Part shown: in pieces, positions 13,143-23,949 of the stretch | Numbering within the stretch: the first letter of the stretch is position 1 | Layout of the letters: the number at the start of each line of letters is the position of its first letter | Origin: Hamiltosporidium tvaerminnensis | Taxonomy: Eukaryota > Microsporidia > Dubosqiidae | Direction of reading: 5' to 3' | Length of the DNA stretch: 64,000 nucleotides | NCBI GenBank assembly: GCA_022605425.2 | Contig: JAKIMF020000001.1 | Location: forward strand, 1,366,501 to 1,430,500 | The notes under the pieces: model-generated | Told to the model about the DNA's origin: nothing | What the model saw: the letters and a program-made list of their open reading frames with translations, nothing else | The model's database searches: none | Program-made: the position numbers and the translations under genes

Positions 13143-14042
13143 CTATTTTTTTAATTCAAGAAGCTTTTCGTTAGTTTTATTATCGATTTTAAATACACAA
13201 TTTTCTTTTATAAAATTTTTTATAATATTTTTAGCATTTTCATCAATTCGAAATCTTTCTTTAACAATTTTTAGCAATTCTTTTATCGAAAGAGATTTGC
13301 CAATGAATATTTGTTTTAAATTATTTTCTCCTAAATCTGGTATTTTGACTCTTTTAGGTTCTTCTTTAAATTTGTTGTGTTCCTTTATAGATTCTTTAAT
13401 ATCTTCTTCGACTGGTTCTTCTTCTTCCTCTTCCTTTTCATAGTTCTGCATCAACTTTTTCATTTCTTTTCCTGCATCACTAAGTTTTTTAGGTCTTTGT
13501 TTGACAGACACCAATAATTCTTCACCATCATCATCATCAAACTCTTCGGTATAATCGATCTCATCATATAAATCTTTCTCTCCATCCTTTTTCTTATGCA
13601 TCATCCATCTATCTTCTTCTCTATTCTTTTTTGATAATTTAAGTTCAGCCTCTTCAAGAGAAAGCGTTTCATACGAAATTTTTTGTGTAAATCGATACCA
13701 TCGTCTCAAAGGAACAACCTGAAAGTTCTGACCGGTATTTATAAATATAAAATAATTATCATTAGGCATATCCTGTAATCTGCCAGAAAATGCCCGATTT
13801 TCTGCATCTTCTATAACTAACGGATATTTTTCTTGTTCTTTTAATTTTATATACGCTTCTTCTTCATACTCAAGTTGTTCGCTTTTCTTTTTTGTATTTC
13901 TTGGTTGCTCTTCAACATCCTTCACAGATCTGTCTCTGTCTAAAGTAAAAGGAGAGGAAAGATCTGTAACTGGAACAGGAAGTGTTATAAGATATCTTTT
14001 TGTAGACTCAGATGCAGATAATATTAGCCGATACTTTTGCAT
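13143..14042 (-). CDS. Transcription factor IIF alpha subunit (RAP74/Tfg1-like)
   Basis: The 299-residue product is the large subunit of TFIIF, which joins RNA polymerase II in the preinitiation complex. Residues about 72-135 match the N-terminal dimerisation domain of the family: a PLVIEDAENRAFSG segment, then NYFIFI, then VVPLRRWYRFTQK and the acidic LSLEEAE. An Asp/Glu-rich linker follows (about 150-230, with D and E runs). A C-terminal winged-helix candidate covers about 248-299 (SIKELLKIVKERF...). The protein is much shorter than human RAP74 or yeast Tfg1, as expected in microsporidia. CCC directly abuts the ATG on the coding strand (14043-14045), supporting this start. The gene converges on retrotransposon copy 2. 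Confidence 0.88.
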   Translation of the reverse strand: MQKYRLILSASESTKRYLITLPVPVTDLSSPFTLDRDRSVKDVEEQPRNTKKKSEQLEYEEEAYIKLKEQEKYPLVIEDAENRAFSGRLQDMPNDNYFIFINTGQNFQVVPLRRWYRFTQKISYETLSLEEAELKLSKKNREEDRWMMHKKKDGEKDLYDEIDYTEEFDDDDGEELLVSVKQRPKKLSDAGKEMKKLMQNYEKEEEEEEPVEEDIKESIKEHNKFKEEPKRVKIPDLGENNLKQIFIGKSLSIKELLKIVKERFRIDENAKNIIKNFIKENCVFKIDNKTNEKLLELKK

Positions 14043-14045
14043 GGG
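14043..14045 (-). promoter_or_regulatory. CCC start-proximal motif of the TFIIF alpha gene
   Basis: On the coding strand the start reads cacccATG. The same CCC-next-to-ATG arrangement precedes the genes starting at 48484, 51239 and 53344, matching the start-proximal CCC-type signal described in microsporidia. Confidence 0.6.
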
Positions 14046-14449
14046 TGAATATATTTTGTAGTTTTTTTAAGTTCAAAATATTTTCTATTTCTAATATTTA
14101 ATACAGCTTTGATAATATTTTAAGAAAAGTTTAATAAAGAATTTGAAATTATTTTAAAAATATTTTAATCGTTTAACAAAGCATTCAGGAATATTTAAAG
14201 AGCTATTTTAAAAATATTTTAGAAGATGATCTTTTGTGAATATTTTACTTTTGTTAGAAAAATTTAAAGATTTATCATTTTATTTTTAAATCTAGCAAAT
14301 TCTAACATAATGTAGTCATGATTGAGTAATGATGTCTTTATTAGGAATCTAGTACTTGTATTTCTATTTGTTTTTTTACATTCATTATTCAAGTGTTTAT
14401 TTCATTCTTCATGATGATTTGAATTTATATTTTAATTCAAAAATATTGA

Positions 14450-15110
14450 GTGAGATAGAAACGTTAAATACTATCTTTTTGGCAATGATAGACGAAATTG
14501 GTTTATGAAATCATCGTTTGGATTTTGCTGGGAGAAAAGTAAACTAAATTTTGATTGTTTCGTAAAGATTTGTAATATAAAGAAAGGAACTACTAAAATT
14601 TGAAACTTTTTCTGTCAAGATACTTTCTAATTTTATATATATCTAGCTATGAGAACATCGTTAAACTCGTAGGAAATTGCCATATGAAATTATGAAAACA
14701 TAGCCTTTCTCGGATTAGAAGATCCGGAGCCTGTATGATATATAAAAAACCACCGTCTATAAATCCAGATATTCTGGGTAGTAAGTTATATTTCTTATTA
14801 TGACATTGCAGAGTCTATGGCAGCATTGTATGGGTCTTCAACATGCTTTATATTGGCCATATGTTTATTCTGTGCTTGAAATATAAATTGTTGTGAATGC
14901 TACATAGTCCTGACAGAGCCCAAGGCGAATTTTGACTGCCTTCACATCCCGATCTGAGGCAACTTATTTATTGATTGTATAGGTTATACCCACTTTTCAG
15001 AGGAAAATTTTAAAATACGTTTCTAGGGGATATCGAGAGTGTGTTGAAAAGCAGTCATCTATGATAAAATTAGAATCGGGTTGATGTCATGAAAACAATA
15101 TAATCTCTAA
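14450..15110 (+). repeat. Dispersed ~700-bp repeat, family A, copy 1
   Basis: Degenerate copy of a repeat also seen at about 44378-45065 and 60785-61480. Shared landmarks in order are ggcaatga near the left end, atcattgtttggatttt, a central block with taggaaattgccat, then gattagaagat, and a right-end block ggggatatcgag with gcagtcat, gttgatgtcat and gaaaacaatataa. It contains many stops in all frames. The head resembles the head of the ~230-bp family B repeat. Function and class are unknown. Confidence 0.7.
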
Positions 15111-17027
15111 ATCTTTCGAAACACGAGATGTTCATAGAGTAAAAGCATATTTTTAAAGTGTAAACTATATGTAAATCTAAATATATAAGCAACTAGTTGT
15201 CAATTAAATGACATTAAATACTTAATATAAATCAACTGTATATTATTGCGCTATATATCTTATGTATTTAAATATTTGATCAAATTTAAAAATTTAGGAT
15301 AATCTAACTATTGGGTTTTATTGGAAAGATAATCTATGGTTTTACCAATAAGAAATAAGAACTTTCCAAGTATTTTTATAACTTTTATAAGAGATATTTA
15401 TTAATAGAAAGCAAATATATTTGTATAATCCTAGCAATTATCATGTTTCTAGCATATAATAAATACATGTTGGCAACTTATTAACTTCTAATTGAATCTC
15501 TGTATCTTAAAGATTTTTTATTAGATTTTAAGAGATTGAAGAATTTTAAAAGTTATATTATATTGTAAGGATACAACATGTAATCTTCAAAAGTTTCCTT
15601 GTAACATACAAAAAATACATTTTAAGCTTTAAATTACCTTTATATTGTATTGATATTTTTAGTGTGTATATTGTATTGTAATGACAGCTCTCTGACCTAA
15701 TTTAAACATAAATATTGCAAGAAACATAAAAAAAGGATAAAAATCTGCATCAAGTATTTAAAATTATTGTAATTCGATTTTAAGGGACTTCTTACAAAAG
15801 ATTCTTTAATGTTTTACCTCTTTTCTGCATCACAAGATAAATTTAATACTTGATAATTTTACTAATACACAAATGTCGAAATATGTAATATTATTACGAC
15901 TTATCCTATGTAAATTTCGAAGATAATGAACATTATTTCAAACAAAAGATTATAGTCGCTTTATTTACGACATTATTTTAGAGTTTAACTATAAAAAAGG
16001 AATAAATTGTTCATCGGTTAGAATATTGACCACTTGCCAAATAAAGAAATTCAAACAAAATTTTACAAAGCGTAAGCACTAAATCACTTCGATATTTTAA
16101 GAATTGAAAGTTAGAGTTACTAAACATATAAAGAATTATTTGTTTTAAATAACTTTAAAAATCCTGATTCTCAAACGAAATAAATATTTGTTAATCTGAA
16201 TAATTCATTATACTTACGAATACATAATTACACGTAAAAAGATATAATTATATGTAAAAATATATCAGATTAAAAAAAACCGATTTAATTTTAAGTAAAT
16301 TGGATATATGATAGTTATATGATCTAATAAATAGATTTATTATATTTCGTGATATAAAAACAAAGATTATAATTAGGTAACACTTTGAATTTATTTTTAA
16401 ATTTCGAGAAGCTTCGAAACAAAATACTTCTTTCTAACCGATTCCAACCTTGCAAAATATATGGAACAATTTAAAATACATATTATCAAAATATAAAACC
16501 AGTATTACAAATTTAATAAAAACCTGTAAAATATTTTTTCTGTTGATAAAACAAACCAATAAAACGATTACGAGAATTCTAATAGTAATAAATTGAAGAA
16601 ATTCATCTAAAATTATATAAATTAAACTTTTTGTAAGAATCTAGATATATTCTGTTGAGAACAACTTTAAAAAAAATATTTGACACAAATGAAATGACGG
16701 TTTTTAACGTATAATAATATTTGAATATAAAACTGGACGAACTTATAATGAAATTATAGGACAGAATATAAAAAAACTAAGTTATGAGAATATATATTAA
16801 ATAAATTAAAAATTATTTTGGTTTATTTTTATATTCTTGTTTTATAATTCCTTTCATTAAGATGTCATAATTTGAATAAAGAAACAACATTTAAATTAAA
16901 AATAATAAGAAATATGATTTTAACGTTGTAAAAGAAGATTAAATAATTTTAAGAATATTCAATCACTACTTCTTCGACTTTTTTTGTAATCTTAAGTGTA
17001 AAGAATAAATAAAATCATTAAGAAAAT
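15111..17027. other. AT-rich intergenic region
   Basis: No gene or RNA recognised between the family A repeat and the 38-bp tandem array. Confidence 0.5.
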
Positions 17028-17245
17028 ATAGAAATATATGAAATAAAGAAAATCATTCATAAAATATAGAAATATATGAAATAAAGAAAATCATTCATAA
17101 AATATAGAAATATATGAAATAAAGAAAATCATTCATAAAATATAGAAATATATGAAATAAAGAAAATCATTCATAAAATATAGAAATATATGAAATAAAG
17201 AAAATCATTCATAAAATATAGAAATATATGAAATAAGGAAAAAAT
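17028..17245. repeat. 38-bp minisatellite, about five units
   Basis: Near-perfect tandem copies of a 38-bp unit (beginning aaatatatgaaataaagaaa) start at 17032, 17070, 17108, 17146, 17184 and 17222, the last one partial. The array lies about 80 bp beyond the stop codon of the ISWI gene. There are no spacers, so it is not CRISPR. The near identity of units suggests recent expansion. Confidence 0.95.
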
Positions 17246-17325
17246 ATAAAAATTAAATACAAAATCAAAAATAGAAAAATAATTTAGAAACCTTACTGAA
17301 TATAAATCAATTAAAAGAATTTTTT

Positions 17326-19929
17326 TTATTTTTCACGATATTCTGATTTAATATCATCTAAAGACTCATATTTTAAAAGATTGGTTGTTAACACATTAAT
17401 TCTTCTCATCAAATCTCCTGCTATACGTGTTTTGATATAATAATCCATATTAAACATATCAGTTCTTCTGATTTCCCAAAGTATTTTTTCAAAAACATTA
17501 GAATCATTAAAATTCCTATAATAGGAATAAAGTAAGAATTTGTCAATATTTTCTGTATAAAACTTGGATCGTGTGTTGGCTGCATATTGAAGTTTGATGT
17601 GATGAATTCCTTTAGAAAATTTAAAATCCAAAATATTTTTGATTTGTTTATTTCTGTTGGATTTTTCTTCTGCTTTATTTAACTGTTGTAATATTTTTTC
17701 ATAATCTGATAATTCTTTGATTCTTTCCCAAAAAACTTTGTAATATCTTTTTACCGTCTCTGGATCTTTGAAAAAAAAATGTTGTGTAATTCCTTCTAAA
17801 TTATCTTTTCCAGAAATTTCCATTGCTTTTATAAAATTGTAATAATCTTTCTTTGTCCAGTCAGGGAATCCCTCACTGTAAAGTTGTTCTTTTAAAGTTA
17901 GCTCTTCATCTGTAAGACCAGGCTCGTCTTGGTCGTAACTTTTGATTTCTTTTTCTTGCAAATCATATATTTTTTTAGGAAAAAATTGGTATTCCGGTAA
18001 ATTATAAATTCGAGGTTTGACTTTTTTTAATAAAGAAACAGTTCTGGCTCCTTTTCTAGGAATTTTACTTCCAATATAATTTTCTAATTTATTCTTTACA
18101 CTGTAATCTTCGCCTTCCCACTCATATAAATCAGTATTTGCCATTTTTGATTCTAAAAAGTTTATTCCTTCTAATTTACTGGATAATTCTTTGGTTTTTT
18201 CTTCTCCCTCTTTTATTATGTCTTCAATGTTTTTATCATTGAATTGAATCACTTCTCCTGTTTTAGTGTCTTGGTCATTTTCGTAGATATTTTCAACACC
18301 AGAGGCTATGATTTCAAGAAGTTCTTTTTGATTGATTGTGGCTGTTGTCTTACTACTCTGTTGAACTAAAACTTCGTCTAATTTTAATTTTTGTAAACTT
18401 CTTTGTATTATTCGTTCTTCAATCGTTTTTTCTGTAATAAATCGGTAAACAAAAACTTGTTTTTTCTGGCCAATTCGATGTGCTCTGTCCTGTGCTTGTA
18501 AATCCATTTGTGGATTCCAATCACTGTCATATATAATTACAATATCTGCTGTTGCCAGATTTATTCCAAGTCCACCTGCACGAGTAGTCAGTAAAAATAC
18601 AAATTTTTTACTTCCATCACTATTAAACTCATCAATAGCAGCAGTTCGATCATCTGTAGAAGTACTACCATCAATCCTACAATAATCGAATTCTCTGAAA
18701 ATACAATAATCTTCAAGAATGTCCAGCATTCTACTCATTTGACTAAAAATCAAAATTCTAGATTCTTTGGTTTTTAAATTTTTTAATAATTTATCAAGAA
18801 TCACCATTTTTCCACAATTCTCCACCAAATGTTCATCTGTAGTAAAAGGCGGTCCAGGTTCGGCTCCATCAAAAAGATACGGATGATTACAACATTTTCT
18901 AAGTTGACACACAATATTCATCAACATAGATTTTGAATCTCTCTTTCCCAGAATCGGAGATAAATCTCGTTCCAATATCATTTTATACCAATCTCGCTGC
19001 ATTTGTGTCAGGCGAGGATACAAATTGACTATTTTTTTAGGTAACAAAGTCTGTTCAACCTCTCTTTTTTCTCTTCTCAAAAAGAAAACTTGCAAAACAT
19101 TTCTCAATTTTTCAACAGAATCTTCATTTTCCTGATCAATACGCATCACCGATTCTTCAAAATGGTCAGAATCATTAAAAAGTTCAGGAACCAGAAAATT
19201 TAACAAAGCCCATAATTCATGAATATTATTTTGTAAAGGCGTACCAGTCAACAATAATCTATGTTCACAATTAAAAATTCTTACAATCTGACTCAACATA
19301 GATTTTTCATTTTTAATTCTATGAGCTTCATCAATCACAATATAATTCCAAGAAATATTTTTTAAAGAATTTTTAGCCAATAAACACATTTCATACGTAG
19401 TAATACACACATCATAATCCATTTCATTCAAAGAAGAAGTGTTTACTTTTAATTCTTTTTTTGAAGTATGAAATACTAAAATTCTAAATTCCGGTAAAAA
19501 TTTTGTAAATTCTGATTTCCAATTGTGTAAAATAGATTTCGGGACAATTAAAAGATGTGGATTTGATATTTTTTTGAAAAATTTTAAATATCCTAAAAAT
19601 GTAATTGTTTGAAGAGTTTTTCCTAAACCCATCTCATCTGCTAATATACAATTTATAGAATTGTAATTCATATTTATAAGCCAATTGACACCTTCTAATT
19701 GATATTCTCGTAAAGTTCCGGAAATATAGGCAGGAGTTGTTCTGAATGTATATGCCTCATCTACAAAAGGTGATATGTCTGTATCGGCTTCTTCTTTGGA
19801 AACACGGCGGTGTTCTTTTTCCTTTTTTGTTTTTTTATGCTTTGAAACTGTTCTATTGCCGATAAGACTATCAAAAAAATCATTTTCTCCAATAAATTCT
19901 CGGTATTTTTTGATAAGATTTTCATTCAT
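17326..19929 (-). CDS. ISWI-type SNF2 chromatin-remodelling ATPase
   Basis: The 867-residue product slides nucleosomes using ATP. It shows the full ISWI order. The SNF2 N-lobe contains LREYQLEGVNWL (73-84), Walker A in DEMGLGKT (98-105) and the DEAH box (200-203). The C-lobe contains LIFSQMSRMLDIL (393-405), the DGSTS region near 420 and DRAHRIGQ (481-488). The HAND-like segment has EYQFFPKKIYDL (646-657), a SANT domain covers about 688-735 (FPDWTKKDYYNFIKA) and a SLIDE candidate follows at about 770-850. The product is shorter than the usual ~1000-1100 residues mainly because the N-terminus is trimmed. CCCC lies about 15 nt before the ATG on the coding strand. The 38-bp tandem array follows the stop codon. 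Confidence 0.96.
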   Translation of the reverse strand: MNENLIKKYREFIGENDFFDSLIGNRTVSKHKKTKKEKEHRRVSKEEADTDISPFVDEAYTFRTTPAYISGTLREYQLEGVNWLINMNYNSINCILADEMGLGKTLQTITFLGYLKFFKKISNPHLLIVPKSILHNWKSEFTKFLPEFRILVFHTSKKELKVNTSSLNEMDYDVCITTYEMCLLAKNSLKNISWNYIVIDEAHRIKNEKSMLSQIVRIFNCEHRLLLTGTPLQNNIHELWALLNFLVPELFNDSDHFEESVMRIDQENEDSVEKLRNVLQVFFLRREKREVEQTLLPKKIVNLYPRLTQMQRDWYKMILERDLSPILGKRDSKSMLMNIVCQLRKCCNHPYLFDGAEPGPPFTTDEHLVENCGKMVILDKLLKNLKTKESRILIFSQMSRMLDILEDYCIFREFDYCRIDGSTSTDDRTAAIDEFNSDGSKKFVFLLTTRAGGLGINLATADIVIIYDSDWNPQMDLQAQDRAHRIGQKKQVFVYRFITEKTIEERIIQRSLQKLKLDEVLVQQSSKTTATINQKELLEIIASGVENIYENDQDTKTGEVIQFNDKNIEDIIKEGEEKTKELSSKLEGINFLESKMANTDLYEWEGEDYSVKNKLENYIGSKIPRKGARTVSLLKKVKPRIYNLPEYQFFPKKIYDLQEKEIKSYDQDEPGLTDEELTLKEQLYSEGFPDWTKKDYYNFIKAMEISGKDNLEGITQHFFFKDPETVKRYYKVFWERIKELSDYEKILQQLNKAEEKSNRNKQIKNILDFKFSKGIHHIKLQYAANTRSKFYTENIDKFLLYSYYRNFNDSNVFEKILWEIRRTDMFNMDYYIKTRIAGDLMRRINVLTTNLLKYESLDDIKSEYREK

Positions 19930-19943
19930 CTTTAATTAATACA

Positions 19944-19947
19944 GGGG
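19944..19947 (-). promoter_or_regulatory. CCCC motif upstream of the ISWI start
   Basis: On the coding strand this gives ccccTGTATTAATTAAAG directly followed by ATG. It fits the CCC-type signal seen at other starts here but lies further away. Confidence 0.45.
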
Positions 19948-20040
19948 TTTTTTTTTATTATTTTTATGATAAACATTTAAGGATAATAAGTAAATAAAAA
20001 AAATATTTTATTTTGGTTGAAGATATAATTTAAATAATAT

Positions 20041-20220
20041 TTTTGGTAGGAAACATAGAATATATTTGAGAAAATCTAATATGATTTAATCTGAAATATA
20101 ACTAAGATTTTGGTAGGAAACATAGAATATATTTGAGAAAATCTAATATGATTTAATCTGAAATATAACTAGTATTTTGTTAGGGAATATAGGATATATT
20201 TGAGAAAATCTAATTTAATC
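20041..20220. repeat. 67-bp tandem repeat, three units
   Basis: Units start at 20041, 20108 and 20175 with ttttggtaggaaacatag at the left end and contain tatatttgagaaaatctaat. Units 1 and 2 are almost identical; unit 3 has drifted. The array lies about 100 bp upstream of the ISWI start, so it may overlap that promoter region. Confidence 0.9.
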
Positions 20221-22864
20221 AATCACATTGTTAGATTTGGCTTTCGAAATTTAAATATTATATTTTGTTAATAAATACAATGGTCTTTAAAATGATATAC
20301 TTGTTCGGTACATTTATTATATTTACTCCTCTAAATTTGTGAGGAATAAAAAATAATTTAAATTTTGATTTATAAACACATAAGAATACATTTTGAAATA
20401 CTTATTAACCAATACTTTGAATATATTAATTTATAGATGTTTAGATTGGTATTTAGAAATTTTCAATTCTGATATTTTTTTTAGTTATTTTTAGATAAAA
20501 TACGGTATTTTGATAGAAACATGATTTAAATTAAACAAATTCACAAGAATGTATTTGAAAAGAAAATATGTTACAGCATAACTAATGTATGAGATTTAAG
20601 TTACTATATCTTTAGCAAGTTATTGAAAATATAAAAAAATTGAATAAATTAAAAAACGTATTTGTTTAAAATATATGAAATTCATAACAAAATATTGAAA
20701 ATAATATTTGATCTGCTTTTCTACTACAATTGTGATATATTGGTAAAATATTAATAAATTACCGACAAAGTATTCGTTTCTATTGTTCTAATACATAATT
20801 TTTAGATTTGTATAATTTGAATTCCATAAATTACAAAAAAAAAATATTCGTTTCGATTGTTCTAATTAATATACAAATATATTAAAAAGTATGTAAAACA
20901 AAACTTATTGCAATCTTCAAACGAAGAATAGTTCTTTTTTCGGAAATATAACGATTAAAAATTTACCTATTTTAATAACATTCCACTTGATTGATATTTT
21001 AGATGAATTTTTGAATGATTTATGTGTGTTTGTTGAATAATTGATATAAAAGTCATGAACATGTGAAATTATCAGGAGTAATTAATGATTTTTATCTAAG
21101 AATTATAGGAAAAACTATAATAAAATTTGTACCAAATAATATCTATAAAATGAAGGAATAAAGTTTTTGAATAGAAATGTAAAACAAAATCAAATATAAC
21201 TCTAAATTAAAAAAAATATATTATAATTACCTTTAAATATTTCAAATAGTTTGGCTTTATCTTATTATAAGTAATCTAATAAACAATATATTGTTCGAAA
21301 AGGTAAACTAATATCTAATAAATATCGAATATTTTAAAAAATACACACATGTTATACTATTTTAATGGTAATAAACCCAGGTCTAAGAGTTTCATATAGC
21401 TACTTCTCAATACTTCATCTATACGATTACGACACCTATATCAAAAAGCTTTTCATCTGAAATATGTGTAGAAGTATTCTAATCAGAGAAGCAGTTATTT
21501 GCAGTTCATTAATATAAGTTGCCTGGGGTGTAATTGCAAGTATAAAACAATCTTGGTACCTATAATCGGTTGCATTCTCATTTACTCTACACATTCCGAG
21601 CCGAATAATAATACAACCAATATATAATTTGGTTGTACATAGGGCTTACTTAGAAGTAACGATGCCATACTAACAGATATAACTTGTTGTTTAGAATTCC
21701 TGGCATTTAAAGTGTATGTTTTTTTATATCTCCTAGTAGTCAAATTTTCTATCCCAAATAAGAAAGCCTAGGTTTGTATGCTTTGTGATGACAATTGCCT
21801 ACAAATTTAGCCGTGGTTTAAAATTCAATTACATAAAAAAGCTACAAACTCAGTTTGTAAAAAATCATACTCTTTTATAGATCTTCACCTTCCTATACGA
21901 ATTTTCATAAAATAAAACTAAAATACGGCGTTATATTCATTTGACCAAAAATCTGAACAATAATTTTCACTCTAATTAACCCAGCCGTTACCAAGTAGAT
22001 GGTTTTTAATTTGCTTATCTTCCTTTACATATTCTGAATAAAAATAAATGAATCATATTTTATGTTCTTAAAATACAATATATTTATTTGTTTGACTAGT
22101 ATTTGTAATTCTAAGATTGTTTTTTTATAGTATTTAATACCACTTAACTTATCCAATACTCAACTATAAAGATACTAGATCAATATACATTATTATTCGT
22201 ATCTCCAAAAAAATTATACCTTTAATTTTTAAATGTATAGTTTTAAACTAATCTAGCAATATATTTTTATTTATATGAGAGTTATTTGTATGATAAAGAT
22301 CAAAAAAATATCAATTTTAATTAATCCAAAATCTGATATTCGCTTTAATAATTGTGTAAATTTCCATTTTTATATTTTTTATAATAAATTTATAAAAAGT
22401 ATGATTATTTTCGTAAAAAACATAAATTTACCTTCTTTTATATAGAAAATGTATTTACCTTAAATAGTCTTTAGAATGTTATACAACCTATTCTTACGTT
22501 TTTTTCTATTATAATTTAAATATAATCTACGTATATATCAGGTATTGATTGTATTTCATAAGTATTAACTTATCAAATTACCTTAAAAGGTTAATATAAA
22601 AAAATGGTTAATTGTATAAATCAGTATTTCTCATCAAATAATATTTCTATGTTTTTTCCTAAACAATAAGTATATTAGGTAAAGCTTTTTATTATTACAA
22701 ATATATTTATTCTTTCTATTCTATGATATAAAAAACGTATCCAATTATTATCGAATTAATTATTTTTTTTAGTAAATACTACGTTTATTTTGATTCAAGT
22801 AAATTCATTTATATATCTAATAACTTTTAATTATGAATTACAATTTTACAATTCCTATAATTTT
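20221..22864. other. AT-rich intergenic region
   Basis: No gene, RNA or repeat recognised. The stretch around 21360-21800 is somewhat less AT-rich than its surroundings and may be a decayed mobile element, but I could not match it. Confidence 0.45.
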
Positions 22865-23336
22865 ACTTACTTATTTATTTCCTCTTTTACTTCTAGTTTC
22901 GAAGATGAACAAATAAAAGTTTACCATTTGTTTGTTTTAATCTGTTGTAATTTCCCACAATGCCGGATGCAGAATTGGTTTAGAGTATTCTCTGCTTGTC
23001 GTAAGAAGCGACTAAAAGGGACTGGTCCTCCATTTTGAGGTCGGGCGTAGGGTTAAACACGCACTCTTTTAAACTATCTTGTTACGAAACCCGAAAAGGT
23101 AAACAAATCCACTGGAAAAAGACCGGTAGGTGGTATTACCGAGAGAGGCCAAGGCTCATGCATGAATGTAGATCAAAAGATGAATGAATGAATCTGTTGT
23201 AACTCTGGATTATAGGGATTGGGTTATAGATCCGGCGTGGTTTATATCCTACAAAATGGCAACGATGAATTTAAAACGGATTCTACTCACTCATTGATAA
23301 CCAGATAATTTTTAATGTAGTTATTCTCCCTCGACA
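22865..23336 (-). repeat. SINE-like family B repeat, copy 1, interrupted by an insertion
   Basis: Read on the minus strand, the element starts near 23336 with gagggagaataactac. It runs through atcaatgagtgag, aggatataaaccac and gagttacaacagatt, and ends near 22865 in a simple tail resembling aaataagtaagtaaa. The same order of landmarks occurs at 31483-32080 (minus), 45130-45345 (plus) and 60111-60345 (plus). Without the insertion at 22951-23190 the element is about 230 bp. The simple tail and short length suggest a retroposed SINE-like element; no convincing pol III A/B boxes were found. Confidence 0.75.
22951..23190 (+). mobile_element. Retroposed insertion with 12-bp target duplication and (ATGA)n tail
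   Basis: This 240-bp segment interrupts family B copy 1 and is flanked by exact copies of aatctgttgtaa (22939-22950 and 23191-23202). It is far GC-richer than its surroundings and ends in gatgaatgaatg, a simple-sequence tail. Together these features indicate target-primed insertion of a non-autonomous retroposon in the + orientation. The internal sequence includes gcttgtcgtaagaagcgac. From memory this resembles segments common in arthropod RTE-like or SINE-like repeats, but I cannot check that. No ORF of note is present. Confidence 0.8.
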
Positions 23337-23949
23337 CCAACGATTCTATATAATGAAATAATATTTAATTATTTCTTTTGAGACAATCCAAGAGATTCGA
23401 TATCATATATTTAGATTGGCTGTGATATCTTAGACTTCGTTTAATCTTATATTCCGGTATATAAATACACTTCTAACGTCGTGTGGTAGATATTCTTATT
23501 TCTGGAAATAGATATGATAAATAGAATCTATATGACTTAATATAATGAGCTATTTGAGTCGAAATGATCTCATTTGATATTTAATTAATGAAATCGCATG
23601 TAATTACTTAGTAAAGTTAGCTATTTGAGTCGAAGTAGTGATATGTGATAGTTAATTAATGATATCGCTGTTTTATTTTATCTTTTCGTTTCTATACAGT
23701 TGAAAACAAAAGCAACAGGTAAATTGAAGTTTTTCGAGACTTTATTCGTTTAAAACAATTGAATTTTTATTAATTACACAAAACACGCTTTATTTTTTCC
23801 AAATTTATTTAAATTTAAGATTTCATTTTAACATTTAGTTTCAAATTTAAAGAAAAGTGATTTACTACTATTTAATAGAAAAATATATTTTCAAAATTAT
23901 AATTTAAAACGATAATTAAAGATTTTTATATTTCCTTAAAATATATAAA

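Noticed and set aside
17028-17245. CRISPR array
   Set aside because: The 38-bp units are contiguous with no unique spacers, and all other signs point to a eukaryote.
22790-23038. 82-codon frame overlapping the nested retroposon
   Set aside because: It crosses the insertion boundary and the family B repeat, so it is fortuitous.
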